Below are positions 26,528-36,260 of a stretch of DNA of 51,800 nucleotides, piece by piece (positions within the stretch are counted from its first letter, which is position 1; each line of letters starts with the position of its first letter). The notes beneath the pieces were generated by a model. The model saw only the letters and a program-made list of their open reading frames with translations, was not told where the DNA came from and searched no databases. The translations under genes were made by a program, and so were the position numbers. Source of the stretch: Flavobacteriales bacterium (GTDB lineage Bacteria; Bacteroidota; Bacteroidia; Flavobacteriales_D; JAHECK01); NCBI GenBank assembly GCA_024641785.1, contig JAHECK010000007.1:1-51800 (forward strand). Reading direction: 5' to 3'.

Positions 26528-27343
26528 TTAGTATTGCTCTTTATCGTTAGGAAAACTTTTCGATTTCACATCTGATATGTAGTTTTCAACGGCTCCTTTC
26601 ATTTCCTCGTACAGACTATGGTATCTTCTTAAAAAGCGAGGACTAAATTCATGTGTTATACCTAGCATATCGTGTAATACCAGCACCTGTCCGTCGACTC
26701 CAGCACCGGCACCAATGCCAATTACCGGAATAGATATTGACTCAGCAACCCGTTGTGCCAGTTTTGCAGGTACTTTTTCGAGAACGATAGCGAAACAACC
26801 AATTTCTTCAAGCAATTTAGCATCGTTTAAAAGGGTATTGGCCTCTTCTTCCTCCTTTGCTCTCACGGTATAGGTACCAAATTTATATATAGATTGTGGG
26901 GTAAGTCCTAAATGACCCATAACAGGTATGCCTGCGCTCAAAATACGTTCAATAGATTCTTTTATTTGGTGTCCTCCTTCTAATTTCACAGCATGTGCAC
27001 CCGACTCTTTCATAATTCGAATAGAAGAATTCAATGCAGCTTTACTATCTCCCTGATAGGTTCCAAAAGGTAAATCAACAACGACCAAAGTTCGCGAGAT
27101 CCCTCTTACAACCGACGAAGCATGATAGATCATTTGGTCTAATGTAATCGGTAATGTCGTTTCATGACCAGCCATTACATTAGATGCAGAATCACCAACA
27201 AGAATGATATCTATACCTGCTTCATCAACAATTTTTGCCATAGAATAATCATAAGCGGTCAACATGGAGATCTTTTCTCCATTATGTTTCATCTCTTGGA
27301 GAATGTGAGTGGTAATACGTTTTACCTTTTTATGGATAGACAT
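26528..27343 (-). CDS. panB: 3-methyl-2-oxobutanoate hydroxymethyltransferase
   Basis: Predicted ketopantoate hydroxymethyltransferase, the first committed step of pantothenate and coenzyme A synthesis: 5,10-methylenetetrahydrofolate plus 2-oxoisovalerate gives ketopantoate. The 271 aa TIM-barrel protein has the diagnostic segments [63 protein letters not shown] and [18 protein letters not shown]. It is first in a three-gene cluster with the pseudouridine synthase and the T9SS protein. Confidence 0.96.
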   Translation of the reverse strand: MSIHKKVKRITTHILQEMKHNGEKISMLTAYDYSMAKIVDEAGIDIILVGDSASNVMAGHETTLPITLDQMIYHASSVVRGISRTLVVVDLPFGTYQGDSKAALNSSIRIMKESGAHAVKLEGGHQIKESIERILSAGIPVMGHLGLTPQSIYKFGTYTVRAKEEEEANTLLNDAKLLEEIGCFAIVLEKVPAKLAQRVAESISIPVIGIGAGAGVDGQVLVLHDMLGITHEFSPRFLRRYHSLYEEMKGAVENYISDVKSKSFPNDKEQY

Positions 27344-27360
27344 AGCTTAAAATTTTAAAA

Positions 27361-27368
27361 CAAAACTA
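27361..27368 (-). promoter_or_regulatory. candidate -7 box for panB
   Basis: Minus-strand TAGTTTTG matches TAnnTTTG, 17 bp upstream of the panB ATG; the upstream element is poor (TTCG at about the right distance). Confidence 0.38.
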
Positions 27369-27458
27369 CGAAAAACAACCTTTACCCGAAGAAATATTAA
27401 TCTTCATTGAAGTTTGAATCCGTTTCTAATTTTAAGAAATATACTTAAGTATTTCGAT

Positions 27459-27466
27459 TATCTTTG
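27459..27466 (+). promoter_or_regulatory. candidate -7 box for the DUF4249-like gene
   Basis: TATCTTTG matches TAnnTTTG and lies 15 bp before the ATG at 27482. The track's TTG start at 27464 is part of this box, which argues for the ATG. Confidence 0.42.
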
Positions 27467-27481
27467 CGAAAAACGAATGAT

Positions 27482-28543
27482 ATGAATAAATGGACCTATT
27501 TAATTTTTTTAGGTTTTTCACTTTTAATTTTTTCTTGTGAAACAACAGTTGATCTTGTAGCTGAGGGCGAAGAAACACCCATCGTTTATGGATTTATTGA
27601 TGCTACTGTTGATACACAATTTGTAAAGATCACAAAATCATTTGTAACGGAAGGAAATGCATATACTGCTGCATTAGATCCTGAAAATTCAGAATACACT
27701 GATTTATTAGCTTATATAATAGAAAGGGATGGTAATGATTCAATAAATTCATATCTATTAAATGAAAAAGTAGTTTCAGAAAAGGATTCTGGAGTATTTT
27801 ATTATCCGGTTCAAACAGTTTATTATACTAGTGAAATTGAATTTACAAGTTCTCAATATGACCATAATTTCGAAATTAGTTTTTACGGCAGCGAAAAAAA
27901 TGTAAGCTCAATAAGTAATGTTATTGGTCCTTTTGAGCCAAATAATTCCCAAGCTTTAGGTGACATTTCATTTGTATCTCTTTTTGATGTTAACGGATCT
28001 TCCTATCAAAGTAAGTCGATGAAGATTGACCAGCAAAAATATGCGAAACGCTATGAATTTACCTTGCGGTTTTTTTATATAGAAATGTATACTGATGGAA
28101 GTCAAGCTGAAAAGCATTTGGATTTCAAATTTCAACCATGGATATGTGAAGGATTGTCAGGACAAGAAGATTTCACTTTTCTAATCGATGGAGAGGAATT
28201 TTATCAAGGAATTGAAAACCGACTTATCGCTCAAGATAATGAAGCTAATGTTACACGACGTGTGATCGGAAAGCTCAATTATATTTTTGATTTTGCAGGT
28301 GATGATCTTAATACTTTTATTGAACTAAATAAACCGGCGACATCGTTTAATGCGGAGCAAAATCCCTATACAAATATTGATAATGGGATAGGGGTTTGGA
28401 GTTCAAGAGGACAAATGATCTTCTATGATAAATCATTATTAGTTAAGTCTATTCAGGAGTTGGCTCAAGGTCAATATACCGGGTCTTACAAGTTTTGCTC
28501 AGATGATCCGGGACATAGCGGACTGTCATTTGGATGTAATTAA
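27482..28543 (+). CDS. lipoprotein, DUF4249-like
   Basis: A 353 aa exported lipoprotein (start MNKWTYLIFLG; lipobox IFSC with C19). The early sequence, an acidic linker followed by PIVYGFIDATVDTQFVKITKSF, resembles DUF4249 lipoproteins, which in Bacteroidota often accompany TonB-dependent receptors; none is next to it here. The rest is beta-rich with no catalytic motif, and ends with two cysteines (FCSDDPGHSGLSFGCN). I use the ATG at 27482, as the track start is a TTG inside the probable promoter. Family assignment is moderate. Confidence 0.7.
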   Translation: MNKWTYLIFLGFSLLIFSCETTVDLVAEGEETPIVYGFIDATVDTQFVKITKSFVTEGNAYTAALDPENSEYTDLLAYIIERDGNDSINSYLLNEKVVSEKDSGVFYYPVQTVYYTSEIEFTSSQYDHNFEISFYGSEKNVSSISNVIGPFEPNNSQALGDISFVSLFDVNGSSYQSKSMKIDQQKYAKRYEFTLRFFYIEMYTDGSQAEKHLDFKFQPWICEGLSGQEDFTFLIDGEEFYQGIENRLIAQDNEANVTRRVIGKLNYIFDFAGDDLNTFIELNKPATSFNAEQNPYTNIDNGIGVWSSRGQMIFYDKSLLVKSIQELAQGQYTGSYKFCSDDPGHSGLSFGCN

Positions 28544-28588
28544 TAGCGATTCCCACTTTTATTTCTGACAAATTCTGGACAATTAGTC

Positions 28589-28613
28589 ACCTTAATGTGA
28601 CACATTGTAAGGT
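28589..28613. promoter_or_regulatory. imperfect palindrome upstream of dnaK
   Basis: ACCTTAATGTG is followed after one base by CACATTGTAAGGT, its reverse complement but for a two-base insertion; the inner part also reads GTCAC-N6-GTGAC (28586-28601). It lies about 85 bp before the dnaK ATG. There is no T-run, so it is not a typical terminator of the preceding lipoprotein gene. It does not match the CIRCE element. A repressor or activator site is possible. Confidence 0.38.
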
Positions 28614-28696
28614 AAATACTATTTTATTCCGATGGCATACCATTTGTCATTGCACTATCGATTAAATAGATAATTAAGAATTAAATAGTATATAAA

Positions 28697-30598
28697 ATGG
28701 GTAAAATAATTGGAATAGATTTAGGAACAACGAATTCTTGTGTAGCTGTTATGGAAGGTAACGACCCACAAGTAATTAATAATTCCGAAGGAAAAAGAAC
28801 TACACCATCGATCGTTGCTTTCATAGCAGGAGGCGAACGAAAGGTAGGTGATCCTGCAAAACGACAAGCGATCACAAATCCTCAGCATACCATTTCCTCA
28901 ATAAAACGATTTATGGGGAATTCATTTGATGAGGTTTCAAAAGAAATTAAACGTGCCGCTTATAAAGTTGTTAAAGGAGACAATAATACTCCACGTGTCG
29001 ACATCGACGGTAGATTATACACTCCTCAGGAAATATCTGCAATCATCTTACAAAAGATGAAAAAAACAGCTGAAGATTATTTAGGTCAGGATGTGCATGA
29101 AGCGGTGATCACTGTTCCTGCTTACTTTAATGATGCACAACGTCAGGCGACTAAAGAAGCCGGTGAAATTGCTGGATTAAAGGTGAGAAGGATCATTAAT
29201 GAGCCTACTGCTGCTGCATTAGCTTATGGTCTTGACAAAAAGACCGCTGATATGAAAGTGGTTGTTTTTGACCTTGGAGGAGGAACACATGATGTTTCAA
29301 TTCTTGAGTTAGGTGACGGTGTATTTGAGGTTAAATCAACTGATGGGGATACACACCTTGGAGGAGATGATTTTGACCAGGAGATCATTGATTGGTTAGC
29401 TGAAGAGTTTAAGAAAGATGAAGGAATCGATCTAAGAAACGATCCTATGGCATTACAACGATTAAAAGAGGCTGCTGAGAAAGCGAAAATTGAACTTTCA
29501 AGTACCACTTCTACTGAGATCAACTTGCCATATATTATGCCGGTTGATGGAATGCCTAAACACTTAGTGAGAACATTAAGTAGAGCTAAATTTGAACAAT
29601 TAGTAGATTCTTTGATCAAAAGATCAATTGATCCATGTGTCTCTGCTCTTAAAAGTGCCGGATTATCTAAATCGGATATCGATGAAGTATTATTAGTTGG
29701 TGGTTCTACACGTATTCCTGCAGTTCAAGATGCAGTTAAGAAATTCTTTGGAAAAGAACCTTCTAAAGGAGTAAATCCAGATGAAGTTGTTGCCGTAGGT
29801 GCTGCAATTCAAGGAGGAGTGCTTACAGGAGAAGTAAAAGATGTACTTCTTTTAGATGTGACTCCACTTTCATTAGGAATTGAAACAATGGGTGGTGTAT
29901 TTACTAAATTGATCGAATCTAATACTACGATTCCAACAAAAAAATCAGAGACTTTTTCTACTGCTGCTGATAATCAGCCATCTGTTGAAATTCATGTTTT
30001 GCAAGGAGAGAGAGCAATGGCAGCGGATAACAGAACAATAGGTAAATTTCATTTAGATGGAATTCCACCTTCTCAAAGAGGTGTTCCACAGATCGAAGTT
30101 ACCTTTGATATCGATGCAAATGGAATTTTACATGTTCATGCAAAAGATAAAGCTACTAGTAAAGAACAATCGATTCGAATCGAAGCATCAAGTGGTTTAA
30201 CTGATGCTGATATTGAAAAAATGAGAAAAGAGGCTGAAGCAAATGCAGAATCTGATAAAAAAGCTAAAGAATCGGTTGATAAATTAAATCAGGCAGATAC
30301 GTTGATATTCCAAGTTGAAAAACAACTGAAGGAAGCTGGTGATAAAATACCTGAAGATAAAAAAGCGCCGATAGAAAGTGCCTTAGCAGATCTTAAAAAA
30401 TCATACGAAGCAAAAGACCTTGATGGAATTGATAAGCATATGGAAGGGTTAAATACTTTATTCCAAGCTGCTTCTCAAGAAATGTATAATAAGGAAGCTC
30501 AAGGCGGAGGTGCCCCAAATGAAAATGGCGGAGCCGGAAACGGTGAAGCTCATGTTGATGATGAGGTTACTGATGTTGATTTTGAAGAAGTGAAGTAA
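28697..30598 (+). CDS. dnaK: molecular chaperone DnaK
   Basis: Hsp70 chaperone, ATP-dependent protein folding in the cytoplasm. The 633 aa protein has the actin-fold ATPase ([18 protein letters not shown] at the N terminus, [20 protein letters not shown] near 193, [13 protein letters not shown] near 335), the linker [19 protein letters not shown], a substrate-binding beta domain, and a helical lid ending in a Gly/Asn-rich stretch and the acidic [13 protein letters not shown] tail. grpE and dnaJ are not adjacent. It stands alone between an upstream palindrome and a strong terminator. Confidence 0.98.
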   Translation: MGKIIGIDLGTTNSCVAVMEGNDPQVINNSEGKRTTPSIVAFIAGGERKVGDPAKRQAITNPQHTISSIKRFMGNSFDEVSKEIKRAAYKVVKGDNNTPRVDIDGRLYTPQEISAIILQKMKKTAEDYLGQDVHEAVITVPAYFNDAQRQATKEAGEIAGLKVRRIINEPTAAALAYGLDKKTADMKVVVFDLGGGTHDVSILELGDGVFEVKSTDGDTHLGGDDFDQEIIDWLAEEFKKDEGIDLRNDPMALQRLKEAAEKAKIELSSTTSTEINLPYIMPVDGMPKHLVRTLSRAKFEQLVDSLIKRSIDPCVSALKSAGLSKSDIDEVLLVGGSTRIPAVQDAVKKFFGKEPSKGVNPDEVVAVGAAIQGGVLTGEVKDVLLLDVTPLSLGIETMGGVFTKLIESNTTIPTKKSETFSTAADNQPSVEIHVLQGERAMAADNRTIGKFHLDGIPPSQRGVPQIEVTFDIDANGILHVHAKDKATSKEQSIRIEASSGLTDADIEKMRKEAEANAESDKKAKESVDKLNQADTLIFQVEKQLKEAGDKIPEDKKAPIESALADLKKSYEAKDLDGIDKHMEGLNTLFQAASQEMYNKEAQGGGAPNENGGAGNGEAHVDDEVTDVDFEEVK

Positions 30599-30615
30599 TT
30601 TTCAAATAGATAAAA

Positions 30616-30655
30616 AAAGAAAGGCGGTCTAGAAATAGACCGCCTTTCTTTTTTG
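30616..30655. terminator. strong bidirectional terminator between dnaK and the thioredoxin-fold gene
   Basis: A perfect 16 bp stem (AAAGAAAGGCGGTCTA / TAGACCGCCTTTCTTT) around a GAAA loop, flanked by A-run and T-run, sits between convergent genes and can serve both strands. Confidence 0.9.
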
Positions 30656-30682
30656 AAAATCTTCTACTGTTGGTTCAATTAC

Positions 30683-32098
30683 TTACTTATTTCCTTTTTT
30701 AATTTCAAATTCTATAAAATCTCCTATTTGCTCAACCGTTAATTGTTTTGCAATGATTTTTTTGTTTTTATCAAGAATAAAAATTCTTGGAGTGGAATAG
30801 ATATCATAGATCGTTCTAAAATAGTCAGGGCTTTCAGGAGTATCAGAAACGTTTATAAAATCGAGTTGATGTTCGATAATGTATTTTTTCCATTCTTCAT
30901 TTTCTAATTCGGTACCAACAGCATAAACGATTACTCCTTTATCTTTAAAATTATGAGAAAGCTCCAGAAGTACAGGTGTTGTTTTTTTGCAATGGCCGCA
31001 TCCGGAATCCCAGAAATATAAAATAGTGTAATCAGCTTTCACATCATAAAGCGAAATCCTTTTTGTTCCTGATGTATCAAATAAATTTAGATAGGGTGCT
31101 CTTTGACCTATGAGTGTTGGTTTTAATTTCATAGCTCTCTCTATCATCGATGCAGTAGTTGCTGAATCGGCCCAGAAGGCTCGGTCGGTCATATAGTATT
31201 CCTCAACTGTATGAACAAAAACAGCATCCATTCCCATAACTTTTTCTCTTTCGAACATCGATGCAGCATAATGAACAATAAATTTAAAAATATCGTCTTT
31301 TCCGTTTGTTCTGGAGATCAATCGATCAAATTGAACATTGATTGAGTCGGCTAATGGATATACCACTTTAGTAAAAAACTCATCAAGTTTTGTTTCAAAT
31401 ATTGCATCGCGTACGATTCGGTCATCACTAAAATCGAAATGATCGAAAAAATGACTTACATAATAATGACGTTGATATAAAGAATCAATAATTACTCCAT
31501 TAGCATCTTTAGGTGCCTCTGGGACTATTATTGGCATACTCATATAAATATATTTTGCTACCAGATAGTTTGGGTATTCAGTAACAATTCTATTCTGCTC
31601 GGCTTCAACTTCAAGATTTACTGCTTTTAATTTATGGATAAGGACTTCCTTTTCTTCAGGACTTCCTTCAAAATCCTTTAATTGACTTTCAAACGGTTTT
31701 ATGCTATTTCTTTTATCACTTAAAAAATGAACATAATCATAAAAGATCGTGTTTTCAGCAGATACCTTTATTTTCATTTTTTCTATGAAATTATTCGCAT
31801 CGGTTTCTAAAATGATCTCGTTTTCTGCAATAATTATTTCAAAAAACTTAACTCCGGGCAGCACAACCGCATATTTCCCTCCTTTTAATGAATCTCCTTC
31901 AAATAATACTTTTGTTCCTTTACTATAAGCTGTATCTGCATAATAAAGTTTTTTCCCAAAATAGTTTGCGAGATAAATGGTATCACCATTATTTAAGCCT
32001 TCAATTTTTAATTCAATTTTATATCCGTTTTCCTGGGCATTTAGAATTCCGACCAGGAATAAACCGAATAGAATTAAGATCGATTTAATTTTATTCAT
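30683..32098 (-). CDS. DUF4369 and thioredoxin-fold (TlpA-like) exported protein
   Basis: A 471 aa exported protein. Signal peptide to about residue 21 (GILNAQ). The N-terminal beta domain (IKIEGLNNGDTIYLANYFG-like start, GKYAVVLPG) is DUF4369-like. A helical middle region (about 120-325) resembles DUF5106. The C-terminal thioredoxin fold contains the redox pair C367-G-H-C370 (DSGCGHCKKTTPVLLELS) and the cis-Pro region STPRIFILDKN. It probably reduces or isomerises disulfides in the periplasm or holds TlpA/ResA-like functions. The start is a normal Met before the signal. Confidence 0.85.
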   Translation of the reverse strand: MNKIKSILILFGLFLVGILNAQENGYKIELKIEGLNNGDTIYLANYFGKKLYYADTAYSKGTKVLFEGDSLKGGKYAVVLPGVKFFEIIIAENEIILETDANNFIEKMKIKVSAENTIFYDYVHFLSDKRNSIKPFESQLKDFEGSPEEKEVLIHKLKAVNLEVEAEQNRIVTEYPNYLVAKYIYMSMPIIVPEAPKDANGVIIDSLYQRHYYVSHFFDHFDFSDDRIVRDAIFETKLDEFFTKVVYPLADSINVQFDRLISRTNGKDDIFKFIVHYAASMFEREKVMGMDAVFVHTVEEYYMTDRAFWADSATTASMIERAMKLKPTLIGQRAPYLNLFDTSGTKRISLYDVKADYTILYFWDSGCGHCKKTTPVLLELSHNFKDKGVIVYAVGTELENEEWKKYIIEHQLDFINVSDTPESPDYFRTIYDIYSTPRIFILDKNKKIIAKQLTVEQIGDFIEFEIKKGNK

Positions 32099-32158
32099 GA
32101 TAATAATAATTCGTGCTATTTAATTTGTTTGATCGCATTACAAAGAAAAGACCATTTC

Positions 32159-33778
32159 TTACTTGGAACGATTTTTTTTGATAAGGGATGCTTCAATAAA
32201 GCTAATGAATATTGGAGAAGGAGTAGCAACTGTACTTTTATATTCAGGATGAAACTGAACACCAACGAAATAGGGGTGACTTTCAAGTTCCATTATTTCA
32301 ACAAGTTTTGATTCAGGATTTACTCCGGTAGCTACTAGGCCATTTTTATTCATTACATCCAGATATGCATTGTTAAACTCATAACGATGTCGGTGACGTT
32401 CCTGAATAATGTCTTTTTTATAAGCTTTATATGCATGAGACCCTTTTTTCAGTTCACAATCGTATGCTCCTAATCTCATAGAGCCACCCATATTTTCAAT
32501 GTTCTTCTGGTCTTCCATTATACTAATAACAGGAAATTCAGTATCCTCATCTATTTCAGTAGAATTAGCTCCTTTCATTCCTAAAACATTACGAGCAAAT
32601 TCAATAACGGCACATTGCATTCCCAGACAAATACCTAAAAATGGAATATTATGTTCCCTGATATATCTAATCGCCTGGATCTTCCCTTCAATACCTCTGG
32701 AGCCAAAACCAGGGGCCACTAAAACACCATCTATATTTTTCAGTATAGAGTCTATATTTTCGTCTGTTATCTTTTCTGAATGTACCCATTTTACATTCAC
32801 TTTACATTCAAGTGCTGCACTTGCATGATTGAATGATTCGGCAATGGATTTATATGAATCTTTTAATTCGATGTATTTTCCAATTAAAGCAATATTAACT
32901 TCGTTTTTTGGATTTTTAAATCGCTTTAAATAAGCTTCCCAATTACTCAAATCAGCTTCTCCTGAACTTGGCATTTGAAGTTTTTCAAGAACTACTTTAT
33001 CCAATTGTTCATCTTTCATCAATACCGGAACATCGTAAATAGTATTGGCATCAATAGATTCGATCACGGCATTTGGAGAAACATTACAGAATTTTGCTAT
33101 TTTATTTCTCATCTCAGAATTCATGTGATATTCAGTTCTGCAAACGAGAATATCCGGTTGAACTCCTAATTCCAAAAGCGCTTTAACGCTATGTTGAGTG
33201 GGTTTTGTTTTTAATTCGCCTGCAGCTTTTAAATAAGGAACTAATGTGAGGTGAATGACTAAACTATCATTTTCATGCTCCCAAATAATCTGTCTTACAG
33301 CTTCGATATAGGGTAATGATTCAATATCACCAACCGTTCCGCCAATTTCAGTTATAATAAAATCGTAATTCCCGGTTTTACCTAATATTTTGATTCGACT
33401 TTTTATTTCATCGGTAATATGAGGGATGATCTGAACCGTTTTTCCAAGGTATTCCCCTCGGCGTTCTTTATCGATCACACTTTGATAGATCCTGCCTGTA
33501 GTCACATTATTTGCCTGAGAAGTTCTTACATTAAGGAAGCGTTCGTAATGACCTAAATCAAGGTCTGTTTCTGCGCCATCATCTGTAACAAAACACTCGC
33601 CATGTTCATATGGATTAAGCGTTCCCGGATCGATGTTAATATATGGATCGAGTTTTTGAATAGTAACTTCATAGCCTCGACCTTGTAATAATTTTGCAAG
33701 TGAAGCGGAAATGATACCTTTTCCTAATGAAGAAGTTACGCCCCCGGTAACAAAAATATAATTGACTTTTCTGGTCAT
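32159..33778 (-). CDS. pyrG: CTP synthase
   Basis: Converts UTP to CTP with ATP and glutamine. The 539 aa protein has the synthetase domain (FVTGGVTSSLGKGIISASLAKLLQGRG, the P-loop start; LDPYINIDPGTLNPYEHGE; GGTVGDIESLPYIEAVRQ) and a class I glutamine amidotransferase domain (APGFGSRGIEGKI, FLGICLGMQCAVIEFARNV with the nucleophilic Cys, and the closing GVQFHPEYKS). Full length and all key residues present. The promoter on its upstream side is one of the better ones in the window. Confidence 0.98.
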   Translation of the reverse strand: MTRKVNYIFVTGGVTSSLGKGIISASLAKLLQGRGYEVTIQKLDPYINIDPGTLNPYEHGECFVTDDGAETDLDLGHYERFLNVRTSQANNVTTGRIYQSVIDKERRGEYLGKTVQIIPHITDEIKSRIKILGKTGNYDFIITEIGGTVGDIESLPYIEAVRQIIWEHENDSLVIHLTLVPYLKAAGELKTKPTQHSVKALLELGVQPDILVCRTEYHMNSEMRNKIAKFCNVSPNAVIESIDANTIYDVPVLMKDEQLDKVVLEKLQMPSSGEADLSNWEAYLKRFKNPKNEVNIALIGKYIELKDSYKSIAESFNHASAALECKVNVKWVHSEKITDENIDSILKNIDGVLVAPGFGSRGIEGKIQAIRYIREHNIPFLGICLGMQCAVIEFARNVLGMKGANSTEIDEDTEFPVISIMEDQKNIENMGGSMRLGAYDCELKKGSHAYKAYKKDIIQERHRHRYEFNNAYLDVMNKNGLVATGVNPESKLVEIMELESHPYFVGVQFHPEYKSTVATPSPIFISFIEASLIKKNRSK

Positions 33779-33813
33779 TTTTTAGATAAAATTGGAAATG
33801 TTACTACGGTGCG

Positions 33814-33845
33814 CGAAGTTAGTAAAAGCTAAGAGTTTAAGACAA
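33814..33845 (-). promoter_or_regulatory. probable promoter of pyrG
   Basis: Minus-strand TTG (complement of 33843-33845), 21 bp spacer, TAACTTCG (complement of 33814-33821): one mismatch to TTG-N17-23-TAnnTTTG. Transcription would start about 30 bp before the pyrG ATG. Confidence 0.5.
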
Positions 33846-33916
33846 GTATTTAATATTTTTTTTGAATTTCTTTTATCTGTTAATCTTCTTATCTTTAAAT
33901 ACTAAATAAATTTAAT

Positions 33917-34300
33917 TTGACTTTATCTATTTCTCATAGAAAGACCGTTTTTCTATTTGCTTCGGTAATTATACCAGACTTAAATCAAAGTACTTCATTG
34001 GAAAATGATTTTATTCTCCATTTTGAAAAATTATTTTTTGGCTTTGATCCTGATACTCAGAGAAAATTAAAGCTTTTTATATCCATAATTTCGATATTAA
34101 GCTTCTTTTATAATGCCCGATCATTTGAAAAATTATCCTTTGAAAAGAGACAGAATTATATTGAGCGACTTTTTAATTTCCCGATAAATAAAATTATAAG
34201 TGCATTAACCGGATTGAGAACACTGTGTTTTATAAGTTATTATTCATTAAAGGAAGTTTGGACTTCAATAAACTACGATGGACCAATTATCTCAAAATAG
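33917..34300 (+). CDS. small partner protein of the GMC oxidoreductase
   Basis: A 127 aa protein resembling the small accessory (gluconate 2-dehydrogenase subunit 3-like) partner of GMC dehydrogenases: LSFEKRQNYIERL, ALTGLRTLCFISYYS, and the closing pattern VWTSINYDGPI. The family often begins with a Tat or membrane-directing segment; here only RKTVFLFASVII is present. There is no ATG or internal Met anywhere in the frame, so translation starts at TTG (33917). It overlaps the oxidoreductase gene by 23 bp, so the two are almost certainly a complex. Confidence 0.7.
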   Translation: MTLSISHRKTVFLFASVIIPDLNQSTSLENDFILHFEKLFFGFDPDTQRKLKLFISIISILSFFYNARSFEKLSFEKRQNYIERLFNFPINKIISALTGLRTLCFISYYSLKEVWTSINYDGPIISK

Positions 34301-35804
34301 TGTGCGAGATTTCGATGTAATTGTCATTGGTTCCGGAGTAGGAGGGGCCACATTTGCGGATTACCTCACCAGAGCTAATAAGAATATTAAAGTAGCCATT
34401 ATTGAGTCTGGCCCATATCGGGACCGCTCTTATTTTAATCAAAAAGAAATTGAAATGACCGAAATCTATTTTAATAGAGGAGCTGTTGTTTCATCAAATA
34501 TGCAAATTGGAGTTGCTGCCGCAAATACGGTAGGAGGTAGCTCTGCAGTTTATACCGGCGTTTCTTTTAGGCCACCGGAAAGCGTACTCGAAGTCTGGCG
34601 AAATGAATTTGGCTTAGCATTTTTAACACCCGATTTTGTAAACAAATCCCTTGATGAGATAGAAGAGGAATTATCTATTCATGAATTACCTGAATCCTGG
34701 GATAACCAAAACAATCTGCTTTTTAAAAAAGGTGCAGAAGCGCTTGGAATGGATCTAAAACGACTGAAAATAAATACAAAAGGATGTCAGCAACAGGGCT
34801 TTTGTAATTTAGGGTGCACTACAGGTGCAAAGCAAGGAGCTTTAGAACTGCAACTTCCAAGTGTTATGGAAAGAGGAGTTGAATTAATTTGTAATGCGAA
34901 AGTCAATAAGATCGGTGAGAATAAGGTTTACTGCAGCATTTCAAAAGCTCCAAAAGGCACCATATCCTCTTCTTATGAAGAAGGCGAATATAGTTTTACA
35001 GCTGATTATATTGTTGTTGCAGCGGGGGTATTGAATACCCCTGCCATTCTATTACGTTCATTGAGCGAATTATCCATTTCTAAAGAAAATATTGGGAATT
35101 ATTTAACGCTTCATCCGGCAATGAATCTTAATGCAGTTTACAGCGAAGAAATTAGTAATTACAAAGGTTTTCCTAAAACCGTATATAGTGATCATTACTC
35201 TAAAAGTGACCATTTCTATTTGGAGACTTCTTTCTATTATCCCGGATTGACAGCTAAAAACATTCCCGGATATGGTAGTTTACATAGTGAATTCATGAAA
35301 GAATATTCTAAAATGATGTCTATTCTTATTCTGATTCATGATAAAGCTGAAAAACACAATCGAATTAGTATTGATAAAAAAGGAAATCCACAAGTAAACT
35401 ATATCCTTGATCCAAAAGCAAAGGAAAGTTTAGTTAAGGCCATTCAGGTTTCCACAAAATTGTTTTTTGCTGCGGGATGTACTAAAGCATTGATACCCGG
35501 ATCTAATAAAAATCCATTAGTAAAAGAAGATATGCCTTTGATCGAAAAGTATATCACAACTAAAGACCTTAATTTCAGCTATTCACCAATGTCGAGTGCC
35601 CATCCACAAGGGGGTGCAAGAATGGGGGATGACCCCTCTGTTTCAGTCTGCGATACGAAAGGGAAGGTATATGGTACTAAATCAATTTATGTATGCGATG
35701 CGGCTTTGTTTCCTACATCTGTTCAGGTAAATCCTTATGAGACGATTATGCTATTGGCAAAACATATTGCTGTAAATATGCGTAATGAAATAGCCAATTC
35801 TTAA
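34278..35804 (+). CDS. GMC-family FAD-dependent oxidoreductase
   Basis: Predicted flavin alcohol/sugar/sterol-type dehydrogenase of the glucose-methanol-choline family. The 508 aa protein has the Rossmann FAD fold (VIVIGSGVGGATFADYL near 15-31), a glycine-rich segment NTVGGSSAVYTGVSF (about 83-97), FCNLGCTTGAKQG, and the C-terminal family signature AHPQGGARMGDDPS ... VYGTKSIYVCDAALFPTSVQVNPYETIMLLAKHIA. The usual active-site His-Asn pair corresponds to AHPQ and NPYET regions. The small subunit overlaps its start by 23 bp. Substrate cannot be named; some homologues oxidise cholesterol or long-chain alcohols. Confidence 0.85.
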   Translation: MDQLSQNSVRDFDVIVIGSGVGGATFADYLTRANKNIKVAIIESGPYRDRSYFNQKEIEMTEIYFNRGAVVSSNMQIGVAAANTVGGSSAVYTGVSFRPPESVLEVWRNEFGLAFLTPDFVNKSLDEIEEELSIHELPESWDNQNNLLFKKGAEALGMDLKRLKINTKGCQQQGFCNLGCTTGAKQGALELQLPSVMERGVELICNAKVNKIGENKVYCSISKAPKGTISSSYEEGEYSFTADYIVVAAGVLNTPAILLRSLSELSISKENIGNYLTLHPAMNLNAVYSEEISNYKGFPKTVYSDHYSKSDHFYLETSFYYPGLTAKNIPGYGSLHSEFMKEYSKMMSILILIHDKAEKHNRISIDKKGNPQVNYILDPKAKESLVKAIQVSTKLFFAAGCTKALIPGSNKNPLVKEDMPLIEKYITTKDLNFSYSPMSSAHPQGGARMGDDPSVSVCDTKGKVYGTKSIYVCDAALFPTSVQVNPYETIMLLAKHIAVNMRNEIANS

Positions 35805-35825
35805 TAAGCAATTTGTCAATTAGCT

Positions 35826-35833
35826 TAATTTTG
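35826..35833 (+). promoter_or_regulatory. candidate -7 box for the aspartic protease gene
   Basis: TAATTTTG matches TAnnTTTG and ends 4 bases before the ATG at 35838, implying a leaderless or nearly leaderless transcript. No -33 TTG at standard spacing. Confidence 0.38.
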
Positions 35834-35837
35834 TCAA

Positions 35838-36260
35838 ATGATCATAGCATTAGAAAGTGTTGAATTATCTGATGGTGGAATTCATCTTTTGATAAAAGGG
35901 AAAATTGATGATGTAGAATTAAGATTTGTTGTGGATACAGGAGCTTCCCATTCTGTAATGGATATTCACTGGGCGAGATTGAATTTAAATGAAGATGATT
36001 TTATTCTTGTAAACGAACCAGCACACGGAATAGGATCTTCAGTAGAAGTCCATCGCGTGAATATTTCTAATATGATGATTGGAGAATTAGAAATACATCA
36101 TCGGCTTATCGCTTTAATTGATTTTTCGTCTATCAATGCGATTTATTCTCAAGAAGGAATTGAAGAAGTTCAGGGAATAATAGGTGGTGATATTCTTAAG
36201 GATTATCATGCAATTATCGATTATAAGAAGGAACAGCTAAAGTTTCAAAAACTTAAATAA
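35838..36260 (+). CDS. retropepsin-like aspartic protease
   Basis: A 140 aa soluble protein with the clan AA (retroviral/gag-asp type) active-site motif FVVDTGASHSVMD (30-42, Asp33) and the typical later GIIGGDILKDYHAIIDY segment. One Asp per chain means it would act as a homodimer, like retropepsin or DDI1. It has no signal peptide, so it is probably cytoplasmic. Its stop end overlaps the convergent DCC-family gene by 8 bp. Substrate unknown. Confidence 0.82.
   Translation: MIIALESVELSDGGIHLLIKGKIDDVELRFVVDTGASHSVMDIHWARLNLNEDDFILVNEPAHGIGSSVEVHRVNISNMMIGELEIHHRLIALIDFSSINAIYSQEGIEEVQGIIGGDILKDYHAIIDYKKEQLKFQKLK

Noticed and set aside
28621-28660. Possible sigma-54 promoter (TGGCAT ... TTGC) before dnaK
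   Set aside because: GG and GC are 16 bases apart rather than 10; at the right spacing the sequence is GT. No enhancer-binding protein is nearby.
29224-29619. 131 aa minus-strand ORF opposite dnaK
   Set aside because: It is a shadow frame of a highly conserved gene; its residues show no family pattern and it has no promoter or neighbours on that strand.
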